Shown in pieces: positions 6,634 to 13,751 of a stretch of DNA of 46,424 nt. The notes under the pieces were generated by a model. The model saw only the letters and a program-made list of their open reading frames with translations, did no database searches and had not been told where the DNA came from. How positions within the stretch are numbered: the stretch's first letter is position 1; each line of letters begins with the position of its first letter. Position numbers and translations under genes: made by a program. Source of the stretch: Weissella sagaensis (GTDB lineage Bacteria > Bacillota > Bacilli > Lactobacillales > Lactobacillaceae); assembly GCF_005405285.1 (NCBI RefSeq), contig NZ_BJDT01000011.1, positions 1-46,424 of the forward strand, given 5' to 3'.

Positions 6634-7005
6634 TTACTTACCGTTATCTTTCATGGTATTAAGCATAGCAAGAAGGGCTCTTTTATATTCTTCTGATAAT
6701 GGTTGGCCATCAAACATAGCCATGCCTTCTTCTGACAATGCTTTATCTAGATCTACTGGCTCATCGCTGGTAGATTTTTTATTTGTTTCTGTTTTATCTT
6801 CTACTAAGTCACTTTTAGTAATTCCGAAGTAGCCTGCTAGAAGTTCTATTTTGTCAATGCGGGGGTAAGATACGCCATTCAACCAGTTGTAGACAGTTGA
6901 TCTTTTAATGCCAAGATCAGCTATTAGATTGGCCGGAGTTTTGCCATTCTTATTTAGGTAGAGCTTTATGTTCTCTGCCATTATTTCAGTTGCTTTATTA
7001 GCCAT
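6634..7005 (-). CDS. CI-like phage repressor, XRE family
   Basis: This 123-aa protein has an N-terminal HTH_3 domain (residues about 8-65, with IADLGIKRSTVYNWLNG as the recognition region). A short acidic C-terminal tail replaces a LexA/S24 peptidase domain. That shape matches ImmR-type repressors inactivated by an ImmA partner, which is the next gene. It is transcribed leftward from a promoter at 7050-7078 that abuts operator-like palindromes, so it should regulate itself and cro. Confidence 0.92.
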   Translation of the reverse strand: MANKATEIMAENIKLYLNKNGKTPANLIADLGIKRSTVYNWLNGVSYPRIDKIELLAGYFGITKSDLVEDKTETNKKSTSDEPVDLDKALSEEGMAMFDGQPLSEEYKRALLAMLNTMKDNGK

Positions 7006-7049
7006 TTTTAACCTCTTAATATTTTCTTAATTAGTTATTCGATACGTTG

Positions 7050-7078
7050 ATATTACTGCTTTTTACGTAGTTTTTCAA
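7050..7078 (-). promoter_or_regulatory. Promoter of the repressor operon
   Basis: On the minus strand -35 TTGAAA (7078-7073) and -10 TAATAT (7055-7050) are 17 bp apart, reading toward the repressor start at 7005. An operator-like element lies just upstream (7082-7106). Confidence 0.65.
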
Positions 7079-7081
7079 GTT

Positions 7082-7106
7082 TTTAAATGGGACTTTCCTA
7101 TTTAAA
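7082..7106. promoter_or_regulatory. Operator-like palindrome near the repressor promoter
   Basis: TTTAAATGGGAC...TCCTATTTAAA is an imperfect palindrome (arms TTTAAAT 7082-7088 and ATTTAAA 7100-7106). It contains the ATGGG half-site of the two better operators. It lies immediately upstream of the -35 of the repressor promoter. Confidence 0.5.
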
Positions 7107-7119
7107 AGTGTATTTTACC

Positions 7120-7149
7120 TTGCTTTTACCCATTTAATGGGTATATAAT
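7120..7149 (+). promoter_or_regulatory. Early rightward promoter with embedded operator
   Basis: A consensus -10 TATAAT (7144-7149) with -35 TTGCTT (7120-7125) at 18 bp drives cro. The spacer is almost filled by the perfect 17-bp palindrome TACCCATTTAATGGGTA (7127-7143). A repressor bound there would block RNA polymerase. Confidence 0.85.
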
Positions 7150-7178
7150 AATCACATCAAGTAAAAGGAGGTTTCAAA

Positions 7179-7373
7179 ATGAGCGTTAAATTAACATTGA
7201 AAGCACTCCGAGCAAATAACAACATGACACAGCCTCAACTAGCTGAAAAGATTGGTGTATCAGTAAGTACGGTGCAATCTTGGGAGAATAAAGGAGTTCA
7301 ACCAAGAGCCGATCAAATCGTTAGATTGTTGAATTTGTTTCATGTTAATTTTGAGGATGTTATTTTTTTCTAG
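7179..7373 (+). CDS. Cro-like XRE family regulator
   Basis: This 64-aa protein is a single HTH_3 domain (MTQPQLAEKIGVSVSTVQSWE). It is divergent from the CI-like repressor and is preceded by GGAGG. By position and size it is the lytic Cro-type switch protein. It is flanked by CCCATTTAATGGG operators upstream (7127-7143) and just after its stop codon (7380-7392). Confidence 0.9.
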   Translation: MSVKLTLKALRANNNMTQPQLAEKIGVSVSTVQSWENKGVQPRADQIVRLLNLFHVNFEDVIFF

Positions 7374-7379
7374 CCGTTT

Positions 7380-7392
7380 CCCATTTAATGGG
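7380..7392. promoter_or_regulatory. Second operator, downstream of cro
   Basis: CCCATTTAATGGG is a perfect 13-bp palindrome identical to the core of the operator at 7127-7143. It lies between the cro stop and the ribosome binding site of the next gene. It could act as a roadblock or loop with the other sites. Confidence 0.7.
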
Positions 7393-7424
7393 TATTGTTA
7401 AAAGTTTTTAAAGGAGGAAAAACT

Positions 7425-7673
7425 ATGTCAAATAATATTCAAATTTTTAACGGACTAAAGGTTAAAGAATTAAACGGAAAAGTTGAGCAAATAAAAAGTC
7501 TCATCAGCGAATTAGTTGATGAGACATCCGAGAATGAACTAAATTTAGCTATTTCTGAAATATTAAAAACTTTGGAAATTCAAACTCGTGGCATGAGTTT
7601 GAATATTACCAAAGAAGGGTTGAAAGCACTATCTAACCTTCAATCTCGAAATCCAATTGAACGAGGTATATAA
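7425..7673 (+). CDS. Hypothetical early phage protein
   Basis: This is an 82-aa soluble protein, helical by composition, with no recognised domain. The start MSNNIQ at 7425 follows AAGGAGG by seven bases; a ten-residue-longer form from 7395 would begin inside the operator region and has no site. It is second in the early operon after cro. Confidence 0.65.
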   Translation: MSNNIQIFNGLKVKELNGKVEQIKSLISELVDETSENELNLAISEILKTLEIQTRGMSLNITKEGLKALSNLQSRNPIERGI

Positions 7674-7674
7674 A

Positions 7675-7815
7675 ATGGCAATAAATTCTGTTGAAGTTAC
7701 ACAAAATGTTGATGAATTAAAAAAACTCCTCAATCGTGCTGCAACACAAATTGAGGAGTTAAATAAAACTTTAAACGAAATTGAATCTTTTAAAGCTTTT
7801 GTGCACGTTCAATAA
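7675..7815 (+). CDS. Small early ORF, 46 aa, with leucine-rich helix
   Basis: The frame MAINSVEVTQNVDELKKLLN... runs to TAA at 7815 and starts two bases after the previous stop. The ribosome binding site GAGG is weak. It looks like a short amphipathic helix or coiled coil. Its 3' end overlaps the convergent gene at 7790-8107 by 26 bases, and its middle contains that gene's terminator hairpin, so the coding function is moderately uncertain. Confidence 0.5.
   Translation: MAINSVEVTQNVDELKKLLNRAATQIEELNKTLNEIESFKAFVHVQ
7717..7760 (-). terminator. Terminator of the reverse acidic gene, inside a plus-strand ORF
   Basis: An 11-bp perfect stem, AACTCCTCAAT (7724-7734) with ATTGAGGAGTT (7750-7760), is followed on the minus strand by a seven-T run. 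It would end transcription of the leftward gene at 7790-8107, 30 bp past its stop. Confidence 0.8.
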
Positions 7816-8107
7816 AGGCATCCACAGCACTATCTAGTGCATCTGACCAATTATTAAAATCGGATTGATTATTGATGGCATGGTCCATGGCATCGTCTGA
7901 AATATCATCAATATCAGAATTGAAATTATTGAAATCTAAAAACTCAATAAAAGTTTTTTGCTGAAAATTATGTTTTTGCATAAATTCTGGTGTAAAGAAT
8001 TCAGATGCTTTATGTTCACCTAAAACTTGCTGAATTGCTTCTAGGTGAGCAAGAACATCATCAAATCCTGATGTTTCAACATTAAAATTAATAAAATTGT
8101 CGCTCAT
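7790..8107 (-). CDS. Acidic hypothetical protein, reverse-oriented cargo gene
   Basis: This is a 105-aa, strongly acidic protein rich in Asp, Asn and Phe, with no domain I recognise. It reads against the early operon. It has its own AAAGGAG site, an extended -10 promoter (TGCTATAAT, 8170-8162) and its own terminator (7717-7760). That self-contained layout is typical of genes expressed in the lysogen. The acidic, small nature would fit a DNA-mimic or inhibitor, but that is speculation. Confidence 0.7.
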   Translation of the reverse strand: MSDNFINFNVETSGFDDVLAHLEAIQQVLGEHKASEFFTPEFMQKHNFQQKTFIEFLDFNNFNSDIDDISDDAMDHAINNQSDFNNWSDALDSAVDAFIERAQKL

Positions 8108-8141
8108 GAGTTAGTTGCTCCTTTCGTCAATGTAGAGAGAA

Positions 8142-8170
8142 TTGCGACACTCACAAATTAAATTATAGCA
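8142..8170. promoter_or_regulatory. Opposed promoters between reverse gene and antirepressor
   Basis: On the minus strand TGCTATAAT (8170-8162) is an extended -10 for the gene at 7790-8107. On the plus strand TTGCGA (8142-8147) and TATAGC (8164-8169), 16 bp apart, could start the antirepressor operon. The -10 elements overlap, so the two transcripts would interfere. The leftward element is the stronger. Confidence 0.5.
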
Positions 8171-8194
8171 AGAAAGAATATAGGAGAAGTAAAA

Positions 8195-8938
8195 ATGAAT
8201 AATGAATTAATTAAAGTTCATGAAACTGAACAAGGTGAGCAACGAGTTAGTGCCCGTGACTTGTATAAAGCTCTGGAAATTAAGAAACGATTTAGCGCTT
8301 GGTTTGACACAAACTCAAAGCTGTTTATTCGAGACGTTGATTTTACAACTGTGAAAACGGGTACGGTTGTTAACAATGGTGCCGTCCTTCAGCTTGATGA
8401 CTTTGAAATAACTATCGAAATGGCAAAGTCACTGTCAATGATGAGTCGCACCAAAAAAGGACAAGACATTCGTAATTATTTCATCCAAGTTGAGAAGGAC
8501 CACAAAGCGTTAATGTCGGATCCACGAATGCAAATGGCAATGGGTTTGAAGTCAGCTCAAATGATGTTAGACCACAAGGACAAAATTATTGAAGAGATGA
8601 AACCTAAAGCAGTATTTGCTGATGCAGTAAATACAAGTAAGCAATCAATTCTGGTTGGTGATTTAGCTAAGTTGATTTCACAAAATGGTGTGAAAATCGG
8701 GCAAAACAGGTTATTTGCATATCTACGTGATAATGGCTATTTACACAAATCGGGTAGTCAGTGCAACCGTCCAACGCAACGTTACATTGACCAAGGGTTA
8801 TTCGAAGTGAAAGAGAGTTCTCATACAAATCCGGATGGGTCAATTCGATTAACTTTTACAACCAAGGTTACCGGTAAGGGACAGCAATATTTTGTTAATA
8901 AGTTTCTTGCAAGTGATGATCAAATGAAAATTGGTTAG
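8195..8938 (+). CDS. Phage antirepressor (AntA N-terminus, KilAC C-terminus)
   Basis: This 247-aa protein has an AntA/AntB domain (VSARDLYKALEIKKRFSAWF, then MAKSLSMMSRTKKG) in residues 15-105. A C-terminal KilAC/ANT domain (LVGDLAKLISQNG...RLFAYLRDNGYL) spans residues about 130-240. Antirepressors bind or displace phage repressors to favour lytic growth. AGGAG lies six to seven bases before the ATG. It heads the next block of early genes. Confidence 0.93.
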   Translation: MNNELIKVHETEQGEQRVSARDLYKALEIKKRFSAWFDTNSKLFIRDVDFTTVKTGTVVNNGAVLQLDDFEITIEMAKSLSMMSRTKKGQDIRNYFIQVEKDHKALMSDPRMQMAMGLKSAQMMLDHKDKIIEEMKPKAVFADAVNTSKQSILVGDLAKLISQNGVKIGQNRLFAYLRDNGYLHKSGSQCNRPTQRYIDQGLFEVKESSHTNPDGSIRLTFTTKVTGKGQQYFVNKFLASDDQMKIG

Positions 8939-8973
8939 TGATGTTAATTAAGAATTATTTGGAGGTATAGATA

Positions 8974-9315
8974 ATGGCAGAAGGAGCAACAATACAATTG
9001 CCAATAGAAATGCTGACACATTTGAGTGAGTCAGTTGTTGAACAAGCAGTTGCATTAGCAGAACAAAATATTCTACATCATGATGAATTTGTTCAATTAA
9101 ATCGGACAAATAAAACGCCAAAAAGCAAACGGACTTTAGAAGATTACTTGGGTGGCATGAGTTTGAACGATTTCAATCTTTACTGGCGTAGACGGGTTGA
9201 AGCTGAGCCAGGATTGACAATTCCGAAAGGGGAGAGACAACTTTTATATCACGGTAGAAAAGTTCAACAGTACATTGCAGAACATGCTGCGGAAGTTACA
9301 AATAAAAGAAGATAG
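8974..9315 (+). CDS. Hypothetical early phage protein
   Basis: This is a 113-aa soluble protein with a basic C-terminus and a WRRRVE segment around residue 70. I do not recognise the family. TGGAGG precedes the start. It lies between the antirepressor and a small membrane protein in the early operon. Confidence 0.75.
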   Translation: MAEGATIQLPIEMLTHLSESVVEQAVALAEQNILHHDEFVQLNRTNKTPKSKRTLEDYLGGMSLNDFNLYWRRRVEAEPGLTIPKGERQLLYHGRKVQQYIAEHAAEVTNKRR

Positions 9316-9350
9316 GTAATCGGCAAAGTAATTTAGGGGGCAACAATAAT

Positions 9351-9611
9351 ATGTCAACAGGAACGAAAGATTTTCTATTAGCTTTACAAATCGCATTTAA
9401 TAATTTCATTGCTCCAATGATAGCAGTTCTTATGTTACTTGGATTGATTTACTTTTTCTGGGATGAATTGGCACTGGTTTTAAAAGTTATCAGTCGCATT
9501 ATCAGCTTAGGATTCTTGATGGTAGCCTGGTTTATTTTTGTTTTAACTGACGGTAAAAAAGTTGCAAATGAGCGGTTAAAAGGAATTAGAGATGATGGAA
9601 ATTCAAAATAA
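9351..9611 (+). CDS. Small membrane protein, two predicted helices
   Basis: This 86-aa protein has hydrophobic segments at about residues 18-36 and 43-64, then a charged tail (DGKKVANERLKG). AGGGGG lies upstream. The function is unknown; it overlaps the next gene by 20 bases, which suggests coupled translation. Confidence 0.7.
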   Translation: MSTGTKDFLLALQIAFNNFIAPMIAVLMLLGLIYFFWDELALVLKVISRIISLGFLMVAWFIFVLTDGKKVANERLKGIRDDGNSK

Positions 9612-9846
9612 CATGATGTCTCGTATAAATTTTATAAGAGTTGTTGCGATTGCAGGCATTCTTGGCATGACTGATGAAGAGCTTGCATTAGAGCTTGGAA
9701 CAGAAACGGATGCTATTCGAATGTTTAGGACATTGAGAACAGATGCTTTGGTAGCACCATGGTTATCAAATAATCTATATCAATTTTTAAATAAAAATAG
9801 CCATCTACTCATTGGCGTGAGTGATGGCTTGGGTAATTTGAATTAG
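9592..9846 (+). CDS. Hypothetical protein with HTH-like segment
   Basis: This 84-aa protein has a segment MTDEELALELGTETDAIRMF that resembles a helix-turn-helix. It overlaps the upstream membrane protein gene, and AAAGGA inside that gene serves as ribosome binding site. The start could be either of two adjacent ATGs (9592 or 9595). Its last codons contain two inverted repeats (9799-9829 and 9831-9860). Confidence 0.65.
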   Translation: MMEIQNNMMSRINFIRVVAIAGILGMTDEELALELGTETDAIRMFRTLRTDALVAPWLSNNLYQFLNKNSHLLIGVSDGLGNLN

Positions 9847-9860
9847 AAGCTCAATTACCC
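9799..9860. repeat. Two successive hairpins across a stop codon
   Basis: AGCCATC/GATGGCT with inner ACTC/GAGT (9799-9829) forms one hairpin. GGGTAATT/AATTACCC (9831-9838, 9853-9860) forms a second, whose loop carries the TAG stop. Neither has a T run, so they are more likely RNA processing or stability elements than terminators. Confidence 0.5.
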
Positions 9861-9886
9861 TTCTAACTTAACATAAGGAGGCGCTT

Positions 9887-10084
9887 ATGCCAAATGACTT
9901 GGTAGATCCACCAGATGATGAAGAGCCTTGGGGCTATGATTTTGAAGGTGATGAAATCGTAATTGGGGATGACGTTGTCGAAATCGACAATGAATATATT
10001 CCCCTTGAGAAAGCAATGGCTTACTTAATCTCATACGGAAGTGCAGTTAATACGGAGGAATATCAAAATGACAGAGACTTTTAA
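9887..10084 (+). CDS. Acidic hypothetical protein
   Basis: This 65-aa protein is very rich in Asp and Glu (DLVDPPDDEEPWGYDFEGDE). AAGGAGG precedes it, and it overlaps the RecT gene start by 17 bases. No family is recognised. Confidence 0.65.
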   Translation: MPNDLVDPPDDEEPWGYDFEGDEIVIGDDVVEIDNEYIPLEKAMAYLISYGSAVNTEEYQNDRDF

Positions 10085-11216
10085 TATCGCAAATACAGCA
10101 TCACAACAACTAGTTGCAAACTCAGTAACGGCCGATTTTAAGGGCTTGGTTCAATCACAAGGTTTCAAAGTTCCTGATGGTTATCATGTTGCTAATGCTT
10201 TGCAAGAGGCAGTCGCAATGTTACCAACAGTCAATGGAATTAACAAAGTTTCAGCTGATTCAATTAAGAAAACATTGTTCGATATGGTTGTACAGGGATT
10301 AAGTCCAGCTAAAACTCAAGTCTATTTCATCGCTTACGGCAATCAATTACAAATGCAACGTTCTTATTTCGGAACACAACAAGTCTTAAAACGCTTGAAG
10401 GATATTGAAGATATTCAAGCTTATGTTGTTCGTAAGGATGAACAGTTTGATGTTGATTATGATGACAATGGTGGGCTAGTAGTGGTAGCTCATCACACTG
10501 ATTTCATGAAGTTAGATAACGAAATCATTGGTGCATATGCAGTTATCACTAAGGCTGACGGACATAAGCAATATGAAGTCATGACTAAGAAACAAATCGA
10601 CACATCTTGGACACAAGCACGGACTAATAACGTGCACAAGAAGTTCCCTGAAGAAATGGCTAAACGTACCGTTATCAATCGTGCTGCGAAGAATATCATT
10701 AACACATCTAGTGATGATGATAATTTGATTGCTGCAATCAATGGTACGACAGCAAATGAATTTGGTGATGATCCAAAGGATGTTACTCCACAAACGGTTG
10801 AGAAACCAAAACAAAATGCTTTGTCACGAATGGCTAAGGCTGCGCCTAAGCAAGCTGAAAACCCAAAAGAACAAAAGCAAGTTGAACCACAAAAAAATGA
10901 TGAAAAACAACAACCTGTAGAACAGCCAGAATCAACTTCTAATGACGTTTCACATGAAGATGAACAAATACCTGAAGAACCTGTGAAAGACGTTCCTGAG
11001 ACAGTAGATGGTAAGAATACGGTAGTTGAAATTAAAAGCTGGTTAGATAGTCATCAAATTCCGTATCAACAAGGTTTAACCAAGAATGAATTGCTAGAAA
11101 TTGTAGATCAGTACCAAAAATCACAAGAAGTAGACGATGATGAAGAAATCATTCTTGATGATGATGGTGGATTTAGTCTAGGCGATTTGTTTAATGATTC
11201 GAAAGAAGGTGAATAG
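10068..11216 (+). CDS. recT: RecT-family single-strand annealing protein with C-terminal HeH/SAP-like domain
   Basis: This 382-aa protein has the RecT core in about residues 1-215 (GLSPAKTQVYFIAYGNQLQMQ, RTVINRAAKNIIN). RecT anneals complementary single strands during phage recombination. A long low-complexity Gln/Pro/Glu linker (about 235-315) follows, then a ~35-residue helical HeH/SAP-like module beginning NTVVEIKSWLDSH and an acidic tail. Start MTETFN at 10068 has GGAGG nine bases upstream. The partner exonuclease is the next gene, giving an annealase-exonuclease pair. A closely similar module occurs at the N-terminus of the virion protein at 24894. Confidence 0.93.
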   Translation: MTETFNIANTASQQLVANSVTADFKGLVQSQGFKVPDGYHVANALQEAVAMLPTVNGINKVSADSIKKTLFDMVVQGLSPAKTQVYFIAYGNQLQMQRSYFGTQQVLKRLKDIEDIQAYVVRKDEQFDVDYDDNGGLVVVAHHTDFMKLDNEIIGAYAVITKADGHKQYEVMTKKQIDTSWTQARTNNVHKKFPEEMAKRTVINRAAKNIINTSSDDDNLIAAINGTTANEFGDDPKDVTPQTVEKPKQNALSRMAKAAPKQAENPKEQKQVEPQKNDEKQQPVEQPESTSNDVSHEDEQIPEEPVKDVPETVDGKNTVVEIKSWLDSHQIPYQQGLTKNELLEIVDQYQKSQEVDDDEEIILDDDGGFSLGDLFNDSKEGE

Positions 11217-11218
11217 TT

Positions 11219-12037
11219 ATGGCAGAAGAACTAAATTATTATGATCCAAAAGATGCATATGTTCACATGCATGCATCAAACTTTAAAAACTTTTTATTCA
11301 ATGGTGAAGCTGAAGCACTTGCCAATATGGCAGGAACTTACGACATTTTTGAAAATAAAACAGCTTTACTAGTTGGCAACTTCTTGCATTCATATTTTGA
11401 AAGTAAAGAAGCACATCAAGAATTTAAAGATAATCATCCAGAAATCATTTCACAACGTGGTAAGTCAAAAGGTGAGTTAAAGAGTGAATTTAAGGTAACT
11501 CAAAAGATGATTAAACGAATTAAGTTGGACCCTGTGATTATGGCGCTCGTTAATGGAGCGCCTGACAAAGAATATGTGATTGATGGCGATATCAATGGAG
11601 TTGCATGGCGTGGGAAGTTAGATGCAGTCAATTTAGAAGAACAGTATTTTATAGATTTTAAAACTGTTAAATCGTTGAAAGAATTCCATGGCTTAGTTGG
11701 TGGTGAATGGTCTGATTACTACAATGAATATACAAATTTCTTTGTTAGTCGTGGTTATCACATTCAAATGGCAGCATATCAAGAAATGTTAAAGCAAATG
11801 ACGGGTCAAGATTTTGAAGTGTACGTGGTTGCTGTAAGCAAAGAGGATGAGCCATTGGCTGATATTTATAAGATTGACCAAGATACTTTGGATAGTGGAA
11901 TGCGTGAAATACTAGCTAATCAAGACCATATTGTGAAATTAATCAACGGTGAAGTACAACCTGTTCAAGCAAAAACATATAGTCGATTATATCGGTCAAC
12001 CTATCGTGTTGATCCAGAACATGTAGGAGTTTTGTAA
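11219..12037 (+). CDS. PD-(D/E)XK exonuclease (RecE/DUF3799-like), RecT partner
   Basis: This is a 272-aa protein of the PD-(D/E)XK nuclease fold. The core catalytic pattern is visible as GKLDAV (the metal-binding Asp) followed by FIDFKTVKS (D-x-K), and downstream HIQMAAYQEML matches the family's QL.YY helix. It should resect DNA ends to produce single strands for the RecT protein encoded immediately upstream (2-bp gap). Confidence 0.88.
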   Translation: MAEELNYYDPKDAYVHMHASNFKNFLFNGEAEALANMAGTYDIFENKTALLVGNFLHSYFESKEAHQEFKDNHPEIISQRGKSKGELKSEFKVTQKMIKRIKLDPVIMALVNGAPDKEYVIDGDINGVAWRGKLDAVNLEEQYFIDFKTVKSLKEFHGLVGGEWSDYYNEYTNFFVSRGYHIQMAAYQEMLKQMTGQDFEVYVVAVSKEDEPLADIYKIDQDTLDSGMREILANQDHIVKLINGEVQPVQAKTYSRLYRSTYRVDPEHVGVL

Positions 12038-12736
12038 ATGGATTTATGGGGACGAATTACAGCCATCAAAGGTAATCAAGTGGTTATTAATCTTGAAAAT
12101 CGTGAAGAGCTAGCTAATTTGTCTCTTTTTACTAAAGATGGTCAACCACAAGTGGTCGTTGAAGTACAAGATGAAAGACAATTGAGTAACTTGCAACGTA
12201 AGAAAGCTTATGCCGTGATGGGAGAGATTGCTAAATACACGGGATATTTACCTGAAGAAGCCAAAGAGTGGATGAAATATTTGTTCACAGCAGAGACGGG
12301 ACATCCTTATTTTAGCTTTTCAGATGCTGATATGACGACAGCAAGAGAATTTATCACTTTCTTGTTAGATTATGCAATTAAACATCACATACCAATGATG
12401 CACAGTGGACTAACTTATCAGGACGATTTGGATGCATATATGTACCAGTCATTGAAGTATCGTTCCTGTGTCATTTGTGGGGAACGTGCTGATGTTCATC
12501 ACATCGATACGGTAGGAATGGGAAATGATAGAGCTCTTGTTGATCATAGAAAAAAAGATTTAATTGCTTTATGCAGAGAACACCACCAGGAAGCACATCA
12601 GTTAGGTTGGCCTACTTTCAAGAAAAAATATCACGTCAAAGGCATTAAATTAAATGCTCAAACGCTAAATCAACTCGGAATTATGACATATAAACGAATG
12701 AAGGAGATTGATAATGATCAGACGAGAACGACGTAA
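12038..12736 (+). CDS. Putative HNH nuclease (HNHc_6 type)
   Basis: This 232-aa protein has an N-terminal single-strand-binding-like region and a C-terminal zinc HNH motif (CVICG...VHHID...ALCREHHQEAH, residues about 142-185). Such proteins are common next to RecT/exonuclease in Lactobacillales phages and are thought to act in recombination. The start directly abuts the preceding stop, and translation is probably coupled. Confidence 0.87.
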   Translation: MDLWGRITAIKGNQVVINLENREELANLSLFTKDGQPQVVVEVQDERQLSNLQRKKAYAVMGEIAKYTGYLPEEAKEWMKYLFTAETGHPYFSFSDADMTTAREFITFLLDYAIKHHIPMMHSGLTYQDDLDAYMYQSLKYRSCVICGERADVHHIDTVGMGNDRALVDHRKKDLIALCREHHQEAHQLGWPTFKKKYHVKGIKLNAQTLNQLGIMTYKRMKEIDNDQTRTT

Positions 12737-13034
12737 AAGTCATTTTAGCCAAATACCAAATGTGACATTACGTGATGCAAGTTTATCGAATAGTGCATTT
12801 AGATTATTGATGTACATGTTATCAATGTCAGACGATTGGATTTTTAGGAACAGTAAGATTGCTAAAGATTTAGGGCATAATGCTCGGTGGGTTTCAAATA
12901 ACATTTCTGAGCTTGAAAAAGCTGGTTATATTACCCGCAACACCGTTCGAAATAAACGCGGTCAAATTGTTGAATGGGAGCGTATTTTACACGAATTACC
13001 ACATGTCGCAAAAGGGACATCTGGTAAACGTTGA
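12714..13034 (+). CDS. Replication initiator N-terminal HTH fragment
   Basis: This 106-aa protein carries a winged-helix domain (NVTLRDASLSNSAFRLLMYM, WIFRNSKIAKDLG, VSNNISELEKAGYI) like the N-terminus of phage replisome-organiser/DnaD-type proteins. Start MIRRER at 12714 has GGAG eight bases upstream. The frame ends early at 13034, although downstream sequence still resembles the usual C-terminal tail read across two other frames. It is therefore probably the N-terminal half of a gene that has been broken; the following ORF (13224) may hold the rest. Confidence 0.75.
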   Translation: MIRRERRKSHFSQIPNVTLRDASLSNSAFRLLMYMLSMSDDWIFRNSKIAKDLGHNARWVSNNISELEKAGYITRNTVRNKRGQIVEWERILHELPHVAKGTSGKR

Positions 13035-13223
13035 TACGACGGGGTTAGCCACATGTCTTAAAAACGACATGTAGTAAAAGGACACCCTAAGAATATCAAT
13101 ATTATAAGAATATCAATTATTAAGAATATCAAGGCGCTGGTGTTGGAGTAGCCGCTATCAAAGTATGGGAATAAAGTTAGCAATTAACACCAGCACCAAC
13201 ACACATAAAATGAGATATAAATT
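13035..13223 (+). pseudogene. Decayed linker of the replication initiator with iteron-like repeats
   Basis: In-frame codons after 13034 hit stops at 13032, 13059 and further on. A shifted frame gives EYQYYKNINY then EYQGAGVGVAAIKVWE, each preceded by TAA where AAA would be expected. Three copies of TAAGAATATCAA lie at 13088, 13105 and 13121 (17- and 16-bp spacing). A 9-bp inverted repeat GCTGGTGTT/AACACCAGC (13136-13144, 13186-13194) follows. The repeats could be binding sites for the initiator, making this a candidate replication origin. Confidence 0.5.
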
Positions 13224-13751
13224 ATGGATAAACAAGCAGATTCACAGGTAGAAAATGAGTGGAAGTTAGCAGACATTGAATACAATGGTTATTCAAACAA
13301 TGACATTATTAAATTTTTATCTCAACTACAAAATCAAACTCATGACTATCTTGAAGCAAAAAAGATGTTAATTTCAGCTATTAGGCTAGTTAAGAAAAAA
13401 GGACTGACAACTAATAAAAAAATGACCGGTGGTTATGTTAAAGATTATGTTGATACATGGATTGCAAATGGATTAACTAGTGTTGATGAAATGGTCAAAT
13501 TTGAAAATAACAGAAATGAAAGATCAACTGATAATCAACGAGAATCAAACGTTCTTATACCTACATCTGATCAAATTCAAAAGCAAAATGAGAAATTAGC
13601 TAAACAGCTAGGCTATAACACTGTTGAAGAAATGGGCAAGGCTTCATGGAACTTGTTAGTTGAGTTACGAAATACACGGCCTGAACGAATGGCTAATAAA
13701 GCTAAAACTGGATTAACAGCAACAGGCCACCAAGTTTTGAAGAGGTTTTAA
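13224..13751 (+). CDS. DnaD-like C-terminal domain protein
   Basis: This 175-aa protein has the DnaD/DnaB_2-type helical pattern, with a block around YVKDYVDTWIANGLTSVDEM. The domain normally follows an HTH domain in phage replisome organisers that load the helicase. There is no clear Shine-Dalgarno sequence at the start, consistent with it once having been an internal part of a longer gene whose N-terminus is at 12714. It may still be made by weak initiation. Confidence 0.65.
   Translation: MDKQADSQVENEWKLADIEYNGYSNNDIIKFLSQLQNQTHDYLEAKKMLISAIRLVKKKGLTTNKKMTGGYVKDYVDTWIANGLTSVDEMVKFENNRNERSTDNQRESNVLIPTSDQIQKQNEKLAKQLGYNTVEEMGKASWNLLVELRNTRPERMANKAKTGLTATGHQVLKRF

Noticed and set aside
13088..13132. 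Short CRISPR-like array
   Set aside because: Only three 12-bp copies with 4-5 bp gaps, so there are no spacers of CRISPR size; iterons are the better reading.
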